Part shown: piece after piece, positions 15,508-22,911 of the stretch
How positions within the stretch are numbered: the stretch's first letter is position 1
How the letters are laid out: the number at the start of each line of letters is the position of its first letter
Origin: Parvibaculum sp040390855
GTDB taxonomy: Bacteria; Pseudomonadota; Alphaproteobacteria; Parvibaculales; Parvibaculaceae
NCBI GenBank assembly: GCA_040390855.1
Contig: JAZJXO010000002.1
Location: 62,001 to 126,000, forward strand
Length of the DNA: 64,000 bases
Direction: 5' to 3'
Notes under the pieces: model-generated
Databases searched by the model: none
Seen by the model: only the letters and a program-made list of their open reading frames with translations
Told to the model about the DNA's origin: nothing
Program-made: the position numbers and the translations under genes

Positions 15508-16497
15508 TCAGTGTTCCTCGGGAAATCCCCGGCCCGCGGCAAGAGTGGCCGCCGTGCGCATGGCGCTCAGCATCATCGCCGGATCGGCGGTGCCCTTGCC
15601 CGCAATGTCATAAGCCGTTCCATGCGCGACCGTCACATGCAGGTAGGACGGCCCGAGGATGATGGCGCAATTACCGGAAAAGCCCCATGTCTTGACCGCG
15701 ATGTGTCCCTGATCGTGATACATGGCGAGGACGATGTCGTAGCGGCCTTCGACGCATTGCCGGAACACGGCGTCAGGACTTACGGGCCCTTCGACATTGA
15801 TGCCTTCCGCCCTCGCCCGCGCGACGCCGGGCGCGATGGCTTCGCGGTCTTCATCTCCCATCGCGTGAGGGTTGAGACCTGCGACGACAATCCGCGGGCG
15901 GGCGATCCCCCAGTTCCGCATAGCACCGTCTATCTGGCGCAAGGCAAGCGCCACGAGATCGGGGCTGATGATTTCGCAAACGCGCCGGAGCGGAATATGG
16001 TCGGTCAGATGCGCAACACGGAGCGGTCCGGTCAGCAGAACAAGATAGCTTTCGCCGGGAGTCGGACTGACGATACTCGGCACCTTGCGGGCAAGCTTGA
16101 GGGAGCCGGAACTGATGGGCCCCATGACGCCAGCCGCGATAGCACCGCTCGATGCAAGAGCGCTCATTTCGTCAAGCCACAGCGCCGACGCTTCCCCGCC
16201 GCGCACCGTATCCTCCGCGAGCGGCAGTTCGGACGCTTTCAAGGTACCTGAATCGATAATGTCGACGATAGCGGGGTCATCGCTCAGATCGTCGACAGAT
16301 CGGATCACCCGCACGCTGCACGACACGCCGGTCATTTCCACGGCGCGCTCCATTGCCGCCGCGCTGCCGATCAGGACAGGAACGGACAGCTCATGCACAT
16401 GGCCGGTCGCGAGGGCGCGGGCAATCACCTCGGGACCGACCCCTGCCGGATCTCCGATCATCGTGCCGATAATCGGTCGCGATTGCTTGCTGTTCAC
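15508..16497 (-). CDS. PdxA/TphB-like dehydrogenase (probable cis-dihydrodiol-carboxylate dehydrogenase)
   Basis: 329 residues of the PdxA family. The metal-binding histidines are in L-T-D-H-I-P-L, G-L-N-P-H-A and M-Y-H-D-Q-G-H. True PdxA makes pyridoxal phosphate, but here the gene lies 12 bases after a ring-hydroxylating dioxygenase beta-subunit gene. The known parallel is TphB, a PdxA-fold enzyme that oxidatively decarboxylates the terephthalate dihydrodiol made by TphA2A3. I therefore infer an NAD-dependent dehydrogenase that rearomatises a carboxylated cis-diol. A second PdxA-like role in aromatic or threonate metabolism cannot be excluded. Confidence 0.78.
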   Translation of the reverse strand: MNSKQSRPIIGTMIGDPAGVGPEVIARALATGHVHELSVPVLIGSAAAMERAVEMTGVSCSVRVIRSVDDLSDDPAIVDIIDSGTLKASELPLAEDTVRGGEASALWLDEMSALASSGAIAAGVMGPISSGSLKLARKVPSIVSPTPGESYLVLLTGPLRVAHLTDHIPLRRVCEIISPDLVALALRQIDGAMRNWGIARPRIVVAGLNPHAMGDEDREAIAPGVARARAEGINVEGPVSPDAVFRQCVEGRYDIVLAMYHDQGHIAVKTWGFSGNCAIILGPSYLHVTVAHGTAYDIAGKGTADPAMMLSAMRTAATLAAGRGFPEEH

Positions 16498-16509
16498 GTC
16501 CTGCTGTCC

Positions 16510-17004
16510 TCACACGTTGTAGACATCGATCATCGTGTCGGCGACGTCGTTCAGAACGACGGTCTTCTTCCGGGCGATAAGCCAGGTATCGCCGTGCTCC
16601 GCCAGATCGTATTCCGCCCATCCGTAATAGGTGAGTGTTCGATCCTCGCGAATCGACTGCACCGTCCAAGATGTTCGTACGCTGACGCCACCTTCCCGTC
16701 CCTCGACGGAAAGCAGCGTAAACATGTGGCAGGTCCGCATGAGCGGCATCGTCGCGGATGAACGGCGCGATCGGATGCGGTAGATGCGATCCTCCAGACC
16801 GGCGCGGTTTGGATAGTAAATCAGCGAGATTTCTCTCTGCGGATCGACCGTGAGTTCCCCGTCATCGTCCCATGCCGGCAACCAGTATTCGGCGTCCTCG
16901 CGATAAAGCGCCAGCCAATCATCCCATTTGCGCTCATCGAGGCAAAGCGCCTCCCTGCCAAGAAACCTCTGCACCGAAATCCAGCATTTTTCATCGCTCG
17001 TCAT
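16510..17004 (-). CDS. Aromatic-ring-hydroxylating dioxygenase beta subunit
   Basis: 164 residues, the usual size for BenB/XylY-type small subunits. It has the cystatin/NTF2-like pattern with an early F-L-G-R-E-A-L-C-L-D-E-R-K-W-D-D-W-L-A-L-Y start, a D-A-E-Y-W-L-P-A-W motif, and a central R-I-Y-R-I-R-S segment. It is structural, holding the alpha subunits in an alpha3beta3 assembly. The gene overlaps the alpha-subunit gene by four bases (ATGA at 17001-17004), so the two are translationally coupled. Confidence 0.88.
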   Translation of the reverse strand: MTSDEKCWISVQRFLGREALCLDERKWDDWLALYREDAEYWLPAWDDDGELTVDPQREISLIYYPNRAGLEDRIYRIRSRRSSATMPLMRTCHMFTLLSVEGREGGVSVRTSWTVQSIREDRTLTYYGWAEYDLAEHGDTWLIARKKTVVLNDVADTMIDVYNV

Positions 17005-18413
17005 TCTGCAGCCCTTGATCGATCGTTTTCGCGAGTGCGGGAGGCTTCATCGCGTTCCTGCACAATCGCGTGTTTCATTCGCTCGATCCATTCCTTGTGC
17101 ATGGTGACGAACAGTCCTTCATCAGCGACATTGACGCCGCTCAAGGTCGCGTCGATGTTAAGCCCCTTGCCAAATTTCCCCGACCCTTGAACGCCTCTCG
17201 TCGCCCCGCGCGACAAGTCATTATAGCGACCACCACCGCTTCCATACGCGATCTGGCAATTATTGAACTCTGTCAAATCGTCGGGCGTGGCCATGCCGCT
17301 GGCATTGAAGAAATCCTCATACTGGCGAATGCGCAGCGCTCGCGCCCGCGCACTTTCTCCCACAGGCGCAATGCAATATGTCGTTATTTCCGTTTCATCG
17401 ACCGAGATCGGACGCACGATACGGATTTGCGTACTGACCTGATCCATCAGAAACACATTCGGAAACAAGAGAAGATTTCGCGTGGTTTCGGTCATCCAGC
17501 GAGTGCGCTCCTCGCCGAATTTCTGCTTGTACTGATCGACAAACTCAAAACTGGGCCGGGAGGGAGAACTGGCCGACGCGTTCCAGATCAAAGCGTGTCC
17601 ATGATCGAATGAGAAAAAACCGCCCTGATCTGTCTTCATCCACGCGGATACGTTTGCGCTCTTCGTAGGGTTCGCGGAACCACCCGTCATCCGGTTTGCG
17701 ACGGTCAACAGGTAATTGGAATGCACGGTCGGCACGTGATAGCCGTCGAGACCGTTCTCGGTCTGCATCTTCCAGTTGCCGCGATAGGTATACCGCCCGA
17801 CCCCGCGGATGATTTCAAGCTTCCCTTCGGGCGACTGGTCTACCATGAGGTCGATGAAGGTCTTGGCACCCGCAAGATAATCGGTCAGCGGTGGCACGTC
17901 ATCCGAAAGGCTGGCGAAAATGAATCCCTTGTAGGATTCCAGGCGGGCGACTTCGCTCAAGTCCAGATCGCTCCGGTCGAAATGTTCCGGGTACGCACCA
18001 TTTTCCTCGTCTGTGACATTCAGCAGCGCGCCGTCGTTGCTGAATGTCCAGCCGTGAAACGGGCATGTGAATGTCGTTCGCCTGCCCCGTTTTTCCCGGC
18101 ACAGCCGCGCGCCGCGATGCGTGCACGCATTGATAAAACATTTCAATTCGCCCGACCGGTTCCGGGTCAGAAGCACGGATTGACGACCGATTGTCAGGGT
18201 CAGAAAGGCGCTTTCGTTGACGAGTTGGCTTTCATGGGCAAGAAACACCCAGCTGCGCTCAAAGATGTGCTTCATCTCGAGGTCGAACAATTCAGGATCG
18301 GTGAATATGGCGCGGTCGAGCATGAAGCGCCCGCTCGACGGGTCCTCGACAAGACATGAATCCAGACTGTGACGAATGCGATCGAATGAATTGCTCGCAC
18401 CGGATGTACTCAT
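17001..18413 (-). CDS. Aromatic-ring-hydroxylating dioxygenase alpha subunit, BenA/AntA-like
   Basis: 470 residues. The Rieske motif is C-T-H-R-G-A ... C-P-F-H-G-W. The mononuclear iron site is seen in the W-K-M-Q-T-E-N-G-L-D-G-Y-H-V-P-T-V-H segment, the form typical of benzoate/toluate/anthranilate dioxygenases. It would add both atoms of O2 to an aromatic carboxylate, giving a cis-dihydrodiol. The reductase component (BenC-like) is not in the window. The neighbouring PdxA/TphB-like gene, or the SDR at 18532, could oxidise the diol. Substrate unknown; a para-substituted benzoate arising from an aromatised side product of the pathway is possible. Confidence 0.87.
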   Translation of the reverse strand: MSTSGASNSFDRIRHSLDSCLVEDPSSGRFMLDRAIFTDPELFDLEMKHIFERSWVFLAHESQLVNESAFLTLTIGRQSVLLTRNRSGELKCFINACTHRGARLCREKRGRRTTFTCPFHGWTFSNDGALLNVTDEENGAYPEHFDRSDLDLSEVARLESYKGFIFASLSDDVPPLTDYLAGAKTFIDLMVDQSPEGKLEIIRGVGRYTYRGNWKMQTENGLDGYHVPTVHSNYLLTVANRMTGGSANPTKSANVSAWMKTDQGGFFSFDHGHALIWNASASSPSRPSFEFVDQYKQKFGEERTRWMTETTRNLLLFPNVFLMDQVSTQIRIVRPISVDETEITTYCIAPVGESARARALRIRQYEDFFNASGMATPDDLTEFNNCQIAYGSGGGRYNDLSRGATRGVQGSGKFGKGLNIDATLSGVNVADEGLFVTMHKEWIERMKHAIVQERDEASRTRENDRSRAAE

Positions 18414-18531
18414 AGCGCTTCCTTCCTCGCCGTTTGGCCGGCCACAAGACCGGCATGCGATTATTTTTCCGCCACAGCGACAACCCTGCTTCGACTTTCA
18501 ACGAAGCCAGAGTCCATCGCATCGCAATTCA

Positions 18532-19284
18532 TCATATGGTCGTGTAGCCTCCGTCGACGACAACCTCGGAGCCGGTCATATAGGACGATTCATCGGAGGC
18601 CAAAAACAGGACCGCATAGGAAACCTCGACGGGTTCGGCCGGGCGGCCAATAAGCGTGGCGCTCAAAACCTGTTTGGCGACATCGGCATCACCGAGAAGA
18701 TCCTTTGTCATATTCGTTCTGATAATTCCAGGGTGTACGGAATTCACACGAATCTTGAAAGGCGCATAATCCACAGCCGTCGATTTTGTCAGCAGGCGGA
18801 CGGCACCCTTTGATGCCTGATATGCCGCCGTGGCAGGTGCGCCGATCAATCCGTAGATCGAGGAAATATTGACAATCGAACCGCCGCCAGCCGCTTTCAT
18901 CGCGGGCAGTATGTATTTTGTGCCATAGAAAACGCTTTTAACATTGACGTCGAGAACACGTGCGAAGTCTTCATTCGAGGTGTCTTGCACGGCAGAAAAA
19001 ACGAGAATACCGGCATTGTTCACGAGGATGTCGACGCGTCCGAAAGTGGACATCGTCTGTTGTGAAATCCGCTCCCAATCCGAGACGCTCGACACATCGT
19101 GTTTGAAAAATCGCGCTTGCCCACCCTGATCGTTGATCTCCTCGACCACGGCGTTGCCGCCCTTCTCGTCCATGTCTGTGACGATCAGCGTCGCGCCTTC
19201 GCGTGCAAGCAACAAGGCGTGGGAACGCCCCATGCCGTTGGCACCGCCCGTCACAAAGGCGATTTTTCCGTCTACCCGTCCCAT
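18532..19284 (-). CDS. SDR-family dehydrogenase (cyclic alcohol/hydroxysteroid type)
   Basis: About 250 residues from the ATG at 19284, which has GGGAGG with ideal spacing; the frame is open further to 19329. Cofactor loop T-G-G-A-N-G-M-G, N-N-A-G, active-site serine in N-I-S-S-I-Y-G-L and Y-Q-A-S-K are intact. The pattern resembles cyclopentanol, cyclohexanol and 3-alpha/20-beta-hydroxysteroid dehydrogenases. It is 118 bases from the dioxygenase alpha-subunit gene, so it may oxidise the diol or a ring alcohol made by the P450s or Rieske enzymes. NAD preference is suggested by an Asp (T-D-M-D) at the end of the second strand. Confidence 0.85.
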   Translation of the reverse strand: MGRVDGKIAFVTGGANGMGRSHALLLAREGATLIVTDMDEKGGNAVVEEINDQGGQARFFKHDVSSVSDWERISQQTMSTFGRVDILVNNAGILVFSAVQDTSNEDFARVLDVNVKSVFYGTKYILPAMKAAGGGSIVNISSIYGLIGAPATAAYQASKGAVRLLTKSTAVDYAPFKIRVNSVHPGIIRTNMTKDLLGDADVAKQVLSATLIGRPAEPVEVSYAVLFLASDESSYMTGSEVVVDGGYTTI

Positions 19285-19341
19285 GTAGTCCTCCCGTTGC
19301 GAATGCCGTGCAGCCTCTGGCGCGGTCACTCATATCATCGT

Positions 19342-20952
19342 CTAGGCAACTCCAAGTTCGCGTTTTGCGAAATCGGTAACGCCTTTGTAGTCGGCCTTGC
19401 CGTTCGACGCGCGAAGAGGCACAGCACCGACCAGAATGCGTTTGGGTGTTTTATAGCCAGCAAGGTGCGAGCGGACGTGTTTGCGTAAATCCTCTTCATC
19501 AAATTTTGCGCCGTTCGCCAACATGACGATGCCGGTGACCGCCTGACCCCATTTCTGGTCGGGCACTCCGACGACAAGCGCATCCTCGACGGCAGGATGC
19601 GTCTTCAGAATTTCCTCGATCTCCTCCGGATAGACTTTCTCGCCCGCCGTGTTGATGCAGACGCTGCCGCGTCCCAGCAATGTCAGGCTGCCGTCTTTTT
19701 CCACAACGCACCAATCTCCGGGAATTGAATAGCGAGCCCCGGCGATGGTCTTGAAGGTTTTGGCGGTCTTTTCCGGATCTTTGTAATAGCCAACAGGAAT
19801 CGGCCCACCCAGGGCGATGATGCCCGGCTTGCCGCTGCCGGGTTCGACCGACTGATCGTTTTCATCGAACACGCGGCACCGGCCACCGATCTGGAACTTG
19901 GCGGTCTTGACTTCGCCCGCGCTCGTCATGATCGAACTGCCGAAACCCAATCCCTCCGAGGCACCGAAGGAATCCATCAAAATGACATTCGGCATATGCC
20001 TGAGCAGGCCGCGCTTCACTTCCGTACTCCACATAACGCCGGAAGAAACGATCGAGACGACGCTGTTCAGGTTGTATTTGCCGGGCGTCTCGTCGAGTGC
20101 CGCCAGCATCGGTCGGGCGAAAGCATCACCGACGATCGCCAGCGAATTGACACCATTGCGCGAAACCGCCGCCCAGAGTTCATGCGCGTCGAGGGTCGGG
20201 CTTTTTAGCGTGACGATGCAGCCGCCACTCATCATATTGCCGATAGCCGTAATGAAGCCGGTGCCGTGCATCAGCGGACAGGCAGGCATCGCCTTGGGGC
20301 CCGGACCGGCAGTCTTGATAAAGTCGACCAGGGCGGGGAGCGTCTCCGGAATCGGGCCCAGCGCCCGAAGCGTCGTAAGCTGAGCTTCGCGCATGTCGTC
20401 GTGGCGCCACATGACGCCTTTGGGCATACCCGTCGTGCCGCCCGTATAGATGAAAAGCATATCTTCTATCGAACGTTCGATGCCGAGCGGCGCGCCATCT
20501 CCGTTGGTGACGATCTTTTCGTAATTTTCTGCGAAGGGCGCGGCGGATCCGTCTTCGTTCACCTCAATAAAAGTGGCGACTTTCGTCAGCCGGTCTTTCA
20601 GTTCGACAATGATGTCCCGGAACTCGGAACCGTAAACGACCGTTTGCGCATCGGAGTCATTGAAGATGTAAAAAACTTCGTCCGCCTTGTAGCGGTAGTT
20701 GATGTTAACATGGACAAGACGGCTCTTGAAGCAGGCCGACATGGTCTCGACATATTCGGGCCGGTTTCGCATATAGAACGCGACCTTGTCACCGGGCTTG
20801 GCGCCCCGCGCGATCAGAGCACGTCCGAGATTGTTGGACCTCCGAGTTGTTTCTCCCCATGTGATCACCCGATCGCCATGAATAAGGGCGGGCGCATCCT
20901 GCGGCAAAACCGCTGAAATGCTGTCGAGAATGTCACCGAAATTCCACGCCAT
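19342..20952 (-). CDS. Acyl-CoA synthetase, FadD17/FadD19-like
   Basis: 536 residues from the ATG at 20952 (GGGAGGA five bases upstream). AMP-binding motif Y-T-G-G-T-T-G-M-P-K-G-V-M-W-R-H; the T-G-G-T-T form with M-W-R-H is typical of ligases such as actinobacterial FadD17/FadD19 that activate sterol side-chain acids. C-terminal motifs I-N-T-A-G-E-K-V-Y-P-E-E-I-E and the S-N-G-K-A-D-Y lysine are present. It probably activates a long or branched side-chain acid formed after CYP153 hydroxylation. It lies between the SDR gene and the DUF35/thiolase-fold pair, which also recalls sterol side-chain catabolism. Confidence 0.86.
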   Translation of the reverse strand: MAWNFGDILDSISAVLPQDAPALIHGDRVITWGETTRRSNNLGRALIARGAKPGDKVAFYMRNRPEYVETMSACFKSRLVHVNINYRYKADEVFYIFNDSDAQTVVYGSEFRDIIVELKDRLTKVATFIEVNEDGSAAPFAENYEKIVTNGDGAPLGIERSIEDMLFIYTGGTTGMPKGVMWRHDDMREAQLTTLRALGPIPETLPALVDFIKTAGPGPKAMPACPLMHGTGFITAIGNMMSGGCIVTLKSPTLDAHELWAAVSRNGVNSLAIVGDAFARPMLAALDETPGKYNLNSVVSIVSSGVMWSTEVKRGLLRHMPNVILMDSFGASEGLGFGSSIMTSAGEVKTAKFQIGGRCRVFDENDQSVEPGSGKPGIIALGGPIPVGYYKDPEKTAKTFKTIAGARYSIPGDWCVVEKDGSLTLLGRGSVCINTAGEKVYPEEIEEILKTHPAVEDALVVGVPDQKWGQAVTGIVMLANGAKFDEEDLRKHVRSHLAGYKTPKRILVGAVPLRASNGKADYKGVTDFAKRELGVA

Positions 20953-21105
20953 ATTATCCTCCCTCAAAAATCCGGTCCTCGGAGGTCGGCTTTTTTTGCG
21001 CTCAAGCCGTTCCGTCCTTAACCGTCCGTTGTTTCAACCAACCCGTCGTCGACGTTCCGGCAAGAAGTCAAACCTGCCGGAAAGCCGTTCAACGAAAATT
21101 CCGCA

Positions 21106-21498
21106 TCATGCGGACGTAAACACCGGCAGCGCGTATCCGTCGCCGGCCTCGGAAAATTTGACCCTGACTTTCTGTCCGATGTGAATCTTGTCGATTTCGC
21201 AATCGACGATATTCGTGAGCATCGAAACCCCTTCGTCAAGCGTTACATAAGCGATGACATAAGGCGGCTTGGCCTGCCTCGTGACCGAATAGCTGTAAAT
21301 CACGCCATTGCCCGAAGCCTCGACGAATGCCGTGTCCTCCGAGAAGCAAAGTGGGCAAATCGTCCGTGGATAGTAGTGCGCCTTGCCGCAAGCATTGCAA
21401 GTCCGGATCAGGAGTTGCCCCTTGGCAGCACCTTCCCAGTAGGGCTTGCTCTCGGAATTGACGACAAGATTGATCTTGTTTTTCTGATCGGTGCTCAT
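21106..21498 (-). CDS. DUF35 zinc-ribbon/OB-fold protein, partner of the thiolase-fold enzyme
   Basis: 130 residues. The rubredoxin-like zinc ribbon C-N-A-C-G ... C-P-L-C is near residues 36-52, followed by an OB-fold that normally binds CoA thioesters. Such proteins form complexes with SCP2-thiolase-fold enzymes; in steroid degradation the ChsH2 DUF35 domain activates the aldolase Ltp2. The start codon overlaps the thiolase-fold stop by four bases (21495-21498), which supports a stoichiometric complex. After the stop, an inverted repeat (21055-21062 with 21075-21082, arms TTCCGGCA) may mark transcript processing. Confidence 0.85.
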   Translation of the reverse strand: MSTDQKNKINLVVNSESKPYWEGAAKGQLLIRTCNACGKAHYYPRTICPLCFSEDTAFVEASGNGVIYSYSVTRQAKPPYVIAYVTLDEGVSMLTNIVDCEIDKIHIGQKVRVKFSEAGDGYALPVFTSA

Positions 21499-22670
21499 GC
21501 GTCTTCATTCCCCAGAATAACGGTTGCGCTGCCCATACGCGATCCAAGAAGCCCGCCGGTTCCATGCGCCAGAGCAATATCGCAGTTGCGAACCTGAACC
21601 TTCGGATGAGCCTCGCCGCGAACCTGACGAACCGCTTCGAGTACCTTGGTCATGCCGCCGCGATTGCCCGGATGATTGTTGCACAATCCCCCGCCATCCG
21701 TATTGAAGGGCAACTTGCCGACGCCTGAAATCAGATTGCCGTCCGAGACGAACTTCCCGCCCTCGCCTTTTTTGCAGAAACCCAGATCTTCGAGCGTTTC
21801 CAGCACGGTAATAGTGAAAGAGTCATAGATAGAAGCGTATTTAATGTCGGCGGTCGTGACGCCGGCTTCGGAAAACGCCTTTGGTCCGCTCCAACGCGCG
21901 CCGGAATAGGTCAGATCAACCTGGCCCGCCGCGAGATGCTTGGGTGCCTCACCGGCACCAAGCACCTTGACACGGGTACGTTTCAGCGACTTCGCCACTT
22001 CCGGGCTCACCATCACAATGCCGCCGCCGCCGTCGGTAATGACGCAGCAGTCGAGCCTGTGCAACGGATCGGCAATCATCGGGGAATTGACAACATCCTC
22101 CACGGTCACAACGTCGCGTAGCCTGGCATGTTCATTGTACTGGGCATGATGGGACGCGGCGACCTTGATCCAGGCGAGTTGCTCGCTGGTGGTGCCGTAT
22201 TCGTGCATATGCCGCATCGCACACATGGCATACATGTTCGTGACGTTGGGGCCATAAGGCATTTCGAACGAAAAGTCCGGCGCTTGCTGGTTGTAGTAAC
22301 GGACCGGCTTGCCTTCTTTCGCGTCTGCAACCGGCCGACCTGCCAGCGTGATCAGCGCCACATTGCAATGGCCTGCGGCAATGGCCTGCGCCGCGTGATT
22401 AACATGAACGATGTAGGAAGACCCGCCGGTTTCCGTGCTGTCCATATGGCGCACATTGTTGAGGCCCATATATTCGATCATGTTGATCGGACCCAAACCC
22501 GGAGCGTCGCCGGCACAAAAATATCCGTCAACATCTTCTTTTGAAAGACCTGCGTCCGCCAGAGCGCCTTTCGCGATCTCGGCATGTAGTTGTGGCAGCG
22601 TCTTGTCCAGTGCCGCGCGGCACGGATGCTCGTAGATGCCGACTATGTAGGCTTTACCGTTGATACCCAT
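21495..22670 (-). CDS. SCP2-thiolase-fold enzyme without nucleophilic cysteine, Ltp2-like aldolase candidate
   Basis: 391 residues of the lipid-transfer-protein/thiolase branch. In my reading the acyl-accepting cysteine of the first half is replaced (E-T-G-G-S-S-Y), and the C-terminal motif reads H-G-T-G-G-L-L-G-S-R, again with no cysteine. N-N-H-P-G-N-R-G-G is conserved. Loss of cysteine with a DUF35 partner is the pattern of Ltp2-type retro-aldolases, which split beta-hydroxyacyl-CoAs at tertiary carbons instead of thiolysing ketones. This would shorten a branched side chain. It is the first gene of the right-hand minus-strand unit, next to the IS3 scar at 22740. Confidence 0.8.
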   Translation of the reverse strand: MGINGKAYIVGIYEHPCRAALDKTLPQLHAEIAKGALADAGLSKEDVDGYFCAGDAPGLGPINMIEYMGLNNVRHMDSTETGGSSYIVHVNHAAQAIAAGHCNVALITLAGRPVADAKEGKPVRYYNQQAPDFSFEMPYGPNVTNMYAMCAMRHMHEYGTTSEQLAWIKVAASHHAQYNEHARLRDVVTVEDVVNSPMIADPLHRLDCCVITDGGGGIVMVSPEVAKSLKRTRVKVLGAGEAPKHLAAGQVDLTYSGARWSGPKAFSEAGVTTADIKYASIYDSFTITVLETLEDLGFCKKGEGGKFVSDGNLISGVGKLPFNTDGGGLCNNHPGNRGGMTKVLEAVRQVRGEAHPKVQVRNCDIALAHGTGGLLGSRMGSATVILGNEDA

Positions 22671-22739
22671 CCCTATTCCCTTATCATCATTTTCTTATTG
22701 CTTAGCGCATTCATGGGGGACACGTCCAGTCCGTCCACG

Positions 22740-22911
22740 AAAAGGGGGAGCGCCTGTTAAGGCTGATTGGAAGAACGGGACTAAACACCGGTCTGTTCGA
22801 ATTGATAATCGACCCGATGATCGCGGGCGCCAACGAGATGTGGCAGACCGACTTCATCTATTACAGGATCACCGGCTGGGCTGGATGTACCTGTTTAGCG
22901 TGCTTGACGAT
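22740..22911 (+). pseudogene. IS3-family transposase (orfB integrase core) fragment, frameshifted
   Basis: The frame reading N-E-M-W-Q-T-D-F-I-Y-Y-R-I-T-G-W matches the start of the DDE integrase core of IS3-family OrfB, and the continuation G-W-M-Y-L-F-S-V-L-D-D is found one frame over: GGCTGGGCTGG has lost one G compared with the expected GGCTGGGGCTGG. Only about 55 codons remain, including the first Asp of the DDE triad. The fragment stops abruptly at the murJ stop codon. It is a dead remnant at the edge between the catabolic region and the housekeeping block. A related partial element is at 40774-41282 on the other strand. Confidence 0.8.

Noticed and set aside
15508..16497. True pyridoxine-synthesis pdxA
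   Set aside because: It sits in a dioxygenase operon and not beside ksgA or surA; a TphB-like catabolic role fits better, although residue evidence alone cannot decide.
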